In this document: one piece after another, positions 51,114-54,300 of the stretch
Position numbering within the stretch: position 1 is the first letter of the stretch
Layout of the letters: each line of letters opens with the position of its first letter
From: a virus
DNA length: 54,300 nt
Reading direction: 5' to 3' (one strand)
Virus record (IMG/VR): IMGVR_UViG_3300047667_000790
Span: 1 to 54,300 of that record
The notes under the pieces: generated by a model
Database searches by the model: none
Seen by the model: only the letters and a program-made list of their open reading frames with translations
Told to the model about the DNA's origin: nothing
Position numbers and translations under genes: made by a program

Positions 51114-51174
51114 ATGCGTCACCTCCTATAAAATGAATTACATAGTCAAGATTGAGAACTATACTAATCTAACA

Positions 51175-51203
51175 TTGACAAAGGTTGTAGTCTGAGATAG
51201 AAT
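51175..51203 (+). promoter_or_regulatory. Sigma70-type promoter P1 of DHFR operon
   Basis: TTGACA (51175-51180), 17-base spacer, TAGAAT (51198-51203). Confidence 0.6.
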
Positions 51204-51225
51204 TGCAACAATGTCTCAAGCGTTC

Positions 51226-51253
51226 TTGACAGTTATCGAATACTAAATATACG
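51226..51253 (+). promoter_or_regulatory. Sigma70-type promoter P2 of DHFR operon
   Basis: TTGACA (51226-51231), 16-base spacer, TATACG (51248-51253); 37 bases before ATG 51291. Tandem with P1. Confidence 0.5.
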
Positions 51254-51290
51254 ATAACTATAATTATTTATAACAGACTGGAGATAATAA

Positions 51291-51593
51291 ATGGAAGAAG
51301 AATTTATCCTTGATATGTCAAAGACTTACATATACGAAGGTGATGAGTATATTGCCACGGGTAAGTACGCTGAGAAAGTAAACTTGGAGGAAGATGAAGA
51401 ACCTAGACGTAGAAGGTCAAATCGCCACCCAGTAAAAAAGAGCACAGCACATAATGTGCAAATACAAATAACCCCAGCCCCCCAACGGGGCAAGTCACAG
51501 GCTAGTATGGTAGGGGTATCAAAAGTAGAAAAATGGGTATATGCAAACGAACTGTATATGGTTCACGACATGTTAGATGAGGAAGATGATTAA
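51291..51593 (+). CDS. Hypothetical protein, 100 aa
   Basis: Starts after GGAGATAATAA. Acidic with a short basic Arg cluster (EPRRRRSNRHPVKKS), probably disordered in the middle. Its TAA is followed directly by the DHFR ATG. No family recognised. Confidence 0.55.
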   Translation: MEEEFILDMSKTYIYEGDEYIATGKYAEKVNLEEDEEPRRRRSNRHPVKKSTAHNVQIQITPAPQRGKSQASMVGVSKVEKWVYANELYMVHDMLDEEDD

Positions 51594-52091
51594 ATGAAAG
51601 CGATTATTGTAGCAGTTGACCGAATGGGTGGCATTGGTAAAGACAATGGCATTCCATGGAAATATAGCGAAGATATGAAATACTTTGCAGCAACAACAAA
51701 AAATAGCACATGTATTATGGGCCGTAAGACATATGAGAGTATATTGCCATACATTGGCAATAGGACTAGCCTATTACCCCACCGTCAGTGCCTCGTAGTG
51801 ACCAGTAACGATGAATATGAGGTAACAGGTGCCAGTAGAGTAAGAAGCCTCACAGAGGGCTTAAAAGAAGCCTCATATGATAATGTGTTCTTCATTGGTG
51901 GTGCGTCGATATACATGGAAGCGTTGGGGCATATAGACACGGCATACATCACCACCATCCCAGATGACTATGATTGTGATGTAAACATAAATAATGTTAT
52001 TGGTTATGTTGCATCAAGCTTTGATTATGTGAGTGGGGAAGTGTCAGCTGCTGGGTTGAGTTATAGGGTATGGAGTAAAAATACTAGGTGA
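51594..52091 (+). CDS. Dihydrofolate reductase
   Basis: 165 residues. IIVAVDRMGGIGKDNGIPWKYSEDMKYF contains the Met20-loop region and D27, the proton-donor position; IMGRKTYESI, the LVVTSNDEYEV strand and FFIGGASIYMEAL (NADPH-binding GG) follow. Makes tetrahydrofolate for thymidylate synthesis, in line with the dCMP deaminase. Directly follows the upstream stop. Confidence 0.92.
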   Translation: MKAIIVAVDRMGGIGKDNGIPWKYSEDMKYFAATTKNSTCIMGRKTYESILPYIGNRTSLLPHRQCLVVTSNDEYEVTGASRVRSLTEGLKEASYDNVFFIGGASIYMEALGHIDTAYITTIPDDYDCDVNINNVIGYVASSFDYVSGEVSAAGLSYRVWSKNTR

Positions 52092-52122
52092 TAATACTAA
52101 ATATAATTATACTGGAGAAAAT

Positions 52123-52617
52123 ATGAAATTATTTACAATAACCGAGAAGAAGTCAGCCTCCGATGGGACGTATGTTGCACTTAAGGTATCCCCCGAAAGT
52201 AAAAAACTGCTAAAAGAAGTTATCCGTAAGCTGGGAGTCCCATCACCATTAGATACAAAAGATGCACATTCCACTTTAATATATTCCAGAAAGCCCTTAC
52301 CAGACTTTAAGGCTAATGGTAAGTTAAAATCCCCTATTGTTGCTAAATGTAAAAAGTTAACCATATTCCCCACAGATGATGGGAAAGCCTTAGTTATAGA
52401 GCTTGATAATAAGGAAATGCAGGATAGATTTGAAGAAATAATGTCAAAGCATGAAGCCACATCGGATTACGATGAATATAAACCACATGTAACCCTATCA
52501 TATGATTGCGGTGACTTCGACATAAGTAGGATTAATATTTCAGATATGATAGATTCTATTGAATTTTCAGAGGAATATTCAAATAAATTAATACTAGGGT
52601 GGGCATCAAAGAAATGA
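52123..52617 (+). CDS. 2H phosphoesterase, Acb1 (gp57B)-like anti-CBASS candidate
   Basis: 164 residues. Two H-x-T motifs, H49-S-T (DAHSTLIYSRK) and H122-V-T (EYKPHVTLSYDCGD), 73 residues apart, define the 2H family. The GTYVALK start, LHSTL-type first motif and YKPHVTLSYD second motif match, from memory, the T4 Acb1/gp57B protein (152 aa, His44 and His113), which cuts cyclic oligonucleotides made by CBASS defence. A tRNA/2'-5' ligase-like role is the alternative. Good ribosome site CTGGAGAA. Confidence 0.75.
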   Translation: MKLFTITEKKSASDGTYVALKVSPESKKLLKEVIRKLGVPSPLDTKDAHSTLIYSRKPLPDFKANGKLKSPIVAKCKKLTIFPTDDGKALVIELDNKEMQDRFEEIMSKHEATSDYDEYKPHVTLSYDCGDFDISRINISDMIDSIEFSEEYSNKLILGWASKK

Positions 52618-52883
52618 AAAATAGAACAAGATTTGTAGGAAATGTACAAACAACATATAGTGATTGGTCACAGTCATTAGTCAACGCATATCCAGATGGT
52701 TTAAAGTTTGAACTGTTAGCAGGTAAAAAAACTGTGGTGGCATACAGTGGTGGTGTTGATATTGGCCTGTTTAACTTTCAAATAGCACAAGGTGAGCTAT
52801 TTTGGGATAGCGAGCACAACGAGCACATACCCGAGAAAGACCCACAATATCAGAAATTTGATATCAACAAATTTATAAAATAA
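52614..52883 (+). CDS. Hypothetical protein, 89 aa
   Basis: ATGA overlap with the 2H phosphoesterase gene fixes the start at 52614. Small alpha/beta protein (KKTVVAYSGGVDIGLFNF; LFWDSEHNEHIPEKDPQYQKF). The YSGG turn recalls PP-loop enzymes but the protein is too short for one. Function unknown; coupling suggests it could act with its neighbour. Confidence 0.55.
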   Translation: MKNRTRFVGNVQTTYSDWSQSLVNAYPDGLKFELLAGKKTVVAYSGGVDIGLFNFQIAQGELFWDSEHNEHIPEKDPQYQKFDINKFIK

Positions 52884-52899
52884 ACTATATTATTGAGAC

Positions 52900-52907
52900 A
52901 ATAAATA
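52900..52907 (+). promoter_or_regulatory. Late-promoter-like AATAAATA
   Basis: AATAAATA 51 bases before ATG 52959. Confidence 0.35.
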
Positions 52908-52958
52908 TAATATGTAATACCAGTGCATAACACTATAAACAATAACGGAGTACGTTTG

Positions 52959-53666
52959 ATGAATAGTAATAAAAAAGATGTTGGCGAATTATTCATGCTA
53001 GAAAAGCAAGTAAAGTACTATGCACAAACTGTTAATATAACATTACATCACTTCTATATTAACGGGGAAATAGAACACGAAATAGATAAGTACGTTGACA
53101 TGCTTAATGTTATGAAAACATGTGAAGCCCAAGATAAGATTTACATTTACTTGAATACACCGGGTGGGAGCCTAGGAACCACCATTCAAATAATAGCTGC
53201 AATGAACCAATCACAGGCAGAAATAACAACTTTCTTAGAAGGTGATGTTTGTTCGGCAGGAACGATGATATTCTTATCAGGGGATAACTATGTAGTTAAC
53301 GACCATTGTGCATTTATGATCCATAACTGTAGCCATGGTGGGTATGATAAGGGTGCAGCTATTGTATCACAAGTGGATTTCATGAAGACTTATTTCAAAA
53401 AAATGGCTACTAACATATATTCAGGATTCTTAACCGATGATGAAATTACAGATATGCTTGCAGATAAGGATTTCTGGATGGATTCTGATGAAGTAGTAGA
53501 ACGCCTTAACGTGCGTGGTATCGGGGTCGTATTTGATGGCAGGATTGATGACGAGATTGATGAAACGGCATATGAACCTAAACCTAAACCAAAACCTAAG
53601 CCAAAGCCTAAACCAAAAGCTAAGGCTAAAGTTAAGGCTAAAGTTAAGGTAAAAACTAAAGCATGA
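52959..53666 (+). CDS. ClpP-like serine protease with Lys/Pro-rich tail
   Basis: 235 residues. IYIYLNTPGGSLGTT, VCSAGTMIFLSG (nucleophile S99), AFMIHNCSHGG (H122) and the ADKDFWMDSDEVV end (Asp near 169-171) are the ClpP/S14 triad elements. The last 45 residues are a repeat of Lys-Pro then Lys-Ala/Val, unusual for ClpP. ATG 52959, 8 bases after ACGGAG, is preferred to GTG 52923. T4 uses an unrelated S77 prohead protease (gp21); this enzyme might be a prohead protease or act on host proteins. Confidence 0.85.
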   Translation: MNSNKKDVGELFMLEKQVKYYAQTVNITLHHFYINGEIEHEIDKYVDMLNVMKTCEAQDKIYIYLNTPGGSLGTTIQIIAAMNQSQAEITTFLEGDVCSAGTMIFLSGDNYVVNDHCAFMIHNCSHGGYDKGAAIVSQVDFMKTYFKKMATNIYSGFLTDDEITDMLADKDFWMDSDEVVERLNVRGIGVVFDGRIDDEIDETAYEPKPKPKPKPKPKPKAKAKVKAKVKVKTKA

Positions 53667-53692
53667 CTCTTCTTTCAAATAGTTTAATGTTG

Positions 53693-53701
53693 TGATATAA
53701 T
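53693..53701 (+). promoter_or_regulatory. Extended -10 promoter of primase gene
   Basis: TGATATAAT: TATAAT at 53696-53701 with TG one base before; -35 TTTCAA is poor. The ATG follows 9 bases later, so any transcript would start close to it. Confidence 0.4.
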
Positions 53702-53710
53702 ACCACACAT

Positions 53711-54300
53711 ATGGAAACTATTGAAGACTTAGTACGAGATCACTTACCATTAATGCACGGAGAATCATCCAAAGGGTGGAACTCCGTGTATTGTGCTGTA
53801 TGTGGTGATGGTACACACTCAAAAGGCCCCCGTGGTGGCTGGCTCTTTCAGGATGAAATGTGTTTCTACAATTGCTTTAATTGTAGTACAGATGGTAGTT
53901 TTGATCCAGATAGAGAAGCCCCACATTCAAAGAACATGTGGGATATATTCAGAGCATTTGGTATACCAGTAAAGGAAGTAAATGGTCTCCTCGCATCTAA
54001 AATAAAAGATGATAAGAAGCGTGTTACAAAAGCAGAAAAGATAATATTACCATCAATTAAGCAACCTGATTTTTTTAAACCCATAACGGCCTATGCAGAG
54101 GATGACCCATTGGCATGTGAGGCTAGGGACTTCTTGTGGAATAAGTATAAAATGACACAAGATGACTACCCATTCTTCCTGTCTAAAGGTAAAACATCAT
54201 CCGTAAACCCGGATGACATATTCCTTGCAAAGAATCTACTACCACGGATAATTATACCAACATACAAGAACAATGGCGATCTTATGTACTGGCAGGCACG
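53711..54300 (+). CDS. DNA primase, 3' partial at window end
   Basis: At least 196 residues; the frame runs off the window. Zinc-binding N-terminus C28-x2-C31 (YCAVCGDG) and C55-x2-C58 (YNCFNCST), then a LLPRIIIPTYKNNGDLMYWQA segment typical of phage primases just before the TOPRIM region. Expected to make RNA primers with the helicase at 16615. Only the zinc domain and part of the linker are visible, so family assignment (gp61-like versus other) stays open. Confidence 0.75.
   Translation, partial: METIEDLVRDHLPLMHGESSKGWNSVYCAVCGDGTHSKGPRGGWLFQDEMCFYNCFNCSTDGSFDPDREAPHSKNMWDIFRAFGIPVKEVNGLLASKIKDDKKRVTKAEKIILPSIKQPDFFKPITAYAEDDPLACEARDFLWNKYKMTQDDYPFFLSKGKTSSVNPDDIFLAKNLLPRIIIPTYKNNGDLMYWQA

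Noticed and set aside
51265-51272. TATTTATA as a minus-strand late promoter for phoH
   Set aside because: It lies 219 bases before phoH, much farther than all other late sites; sequence is AT-rich so chance is likely.
52614-52883. PP-loop ATPase from the YSGGVD turn
   Set aside because: The SGGxDS motif is incomplete and the 89-residue protein is too small for the fold.
1-54300. tRNA genes, integrase, insertion sequences
   Set aside because: Looked for T-arm-like GGTTCGA contexts and recombinase motifs; hits fell inside genes without cloverleaf partners, and no transposase or integrase was seen.

Overview
This AT-rich window is part of the genome of a tailed phage with a contractile tail and T4-type virion and replication genes, probably infecting a Gram-negative, likely aquatic, bacterium. 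Reasons: a gp23-type major capsid protein behind a coiled-coil scaffold; gp13/gp14-type neck proteins, gp16/gp17-type terminase, gp41-type helicase, gp32-type single-strand binding protein, UvsX, UvsW, gp44/gp62-type clamp loader and a zinc-finger primase; many TATAAATA-type late promoters as in T4; and an i-spanin/o-spanin pair with a lipobox, needed only for an outer membrane. The 'aquatic' part is inference from accessory genes (sulfotransferase, PhoH, MazG-like, co-chaperonin). No tRNA, integrase, insertion sequence or CRISPR array was seen.

Layout. 1-6.7 kb: virion-associated and accessory genes (repeat protein, degenerate zincin-like protein, sulfotransferase, HD hydrolase). 6.8-9.4 kb: scaffold and capsid, closed by a terminator. 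9.4-16.5 kb: nuclease, M15 endolysin, membrane protein, then two enlarged neck proteins and a phospholipase A2-like protein. 16.6-30.5 kb: helicase, terminase pair, a T5-A1-like metallophosphoesterase, gp32, UvsX, UvsW. 30.5-37 kb: GroES-like gene, clamp loader, other replication-type genes. 37-39 kb, minus strand: a seven-bladed propeller protein with a minisatellite linker. 39-45.6 kb: structural proteins, kinase, DEDDh exonuclease, spanins. 45.6-54.3 kb: Bfd-like ferredoxin, dCMP deaminase, polynucleotide kinase, HNH endonuclease, MazG-like, HAD phosphatase, PhoH, DHFR, Acb1-like 2H phosphoesterase, ClpP-like protease and the start of the primase.

Two promoter classes can be read by eye. 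Sigma70-type promoters (for example TTGATA-17-TATAAT) precede helicase, gp32, clamp loader, the kinase/exonuclease operon, the DHFR operon and probably the primase. TATAAATA/CATAAATA late promoters precede scaffold, endolysin, neck, terminase, tail-chaperone-like and propeller genes. Most genes are tightly packed with 1-28 base overlaps.

The most striking observation is what looks like a bacterial C-family (DnaE/PolIII alpha) polymerase palm split over two small genes about 5.5 kb apart (29955-30530 and 35989-36558). The first ends just after the GRGS motif region; the second begins at the catalytic Asp-x-Asp-x-Asp motif and carries the third catalytic Asp. The halves bracket the clamp-loader genes, and a DnaQ-like exonuclease lies nearby. 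Other points: a leader of four 10-bp repeats in front of gp32 that resembles a translational operator, an inverted repeat inside the helicase promoter, an anti-CBASS (Acb1) candidate, and neck proteins fused to carbohydrate-binding-like or repeat domains.
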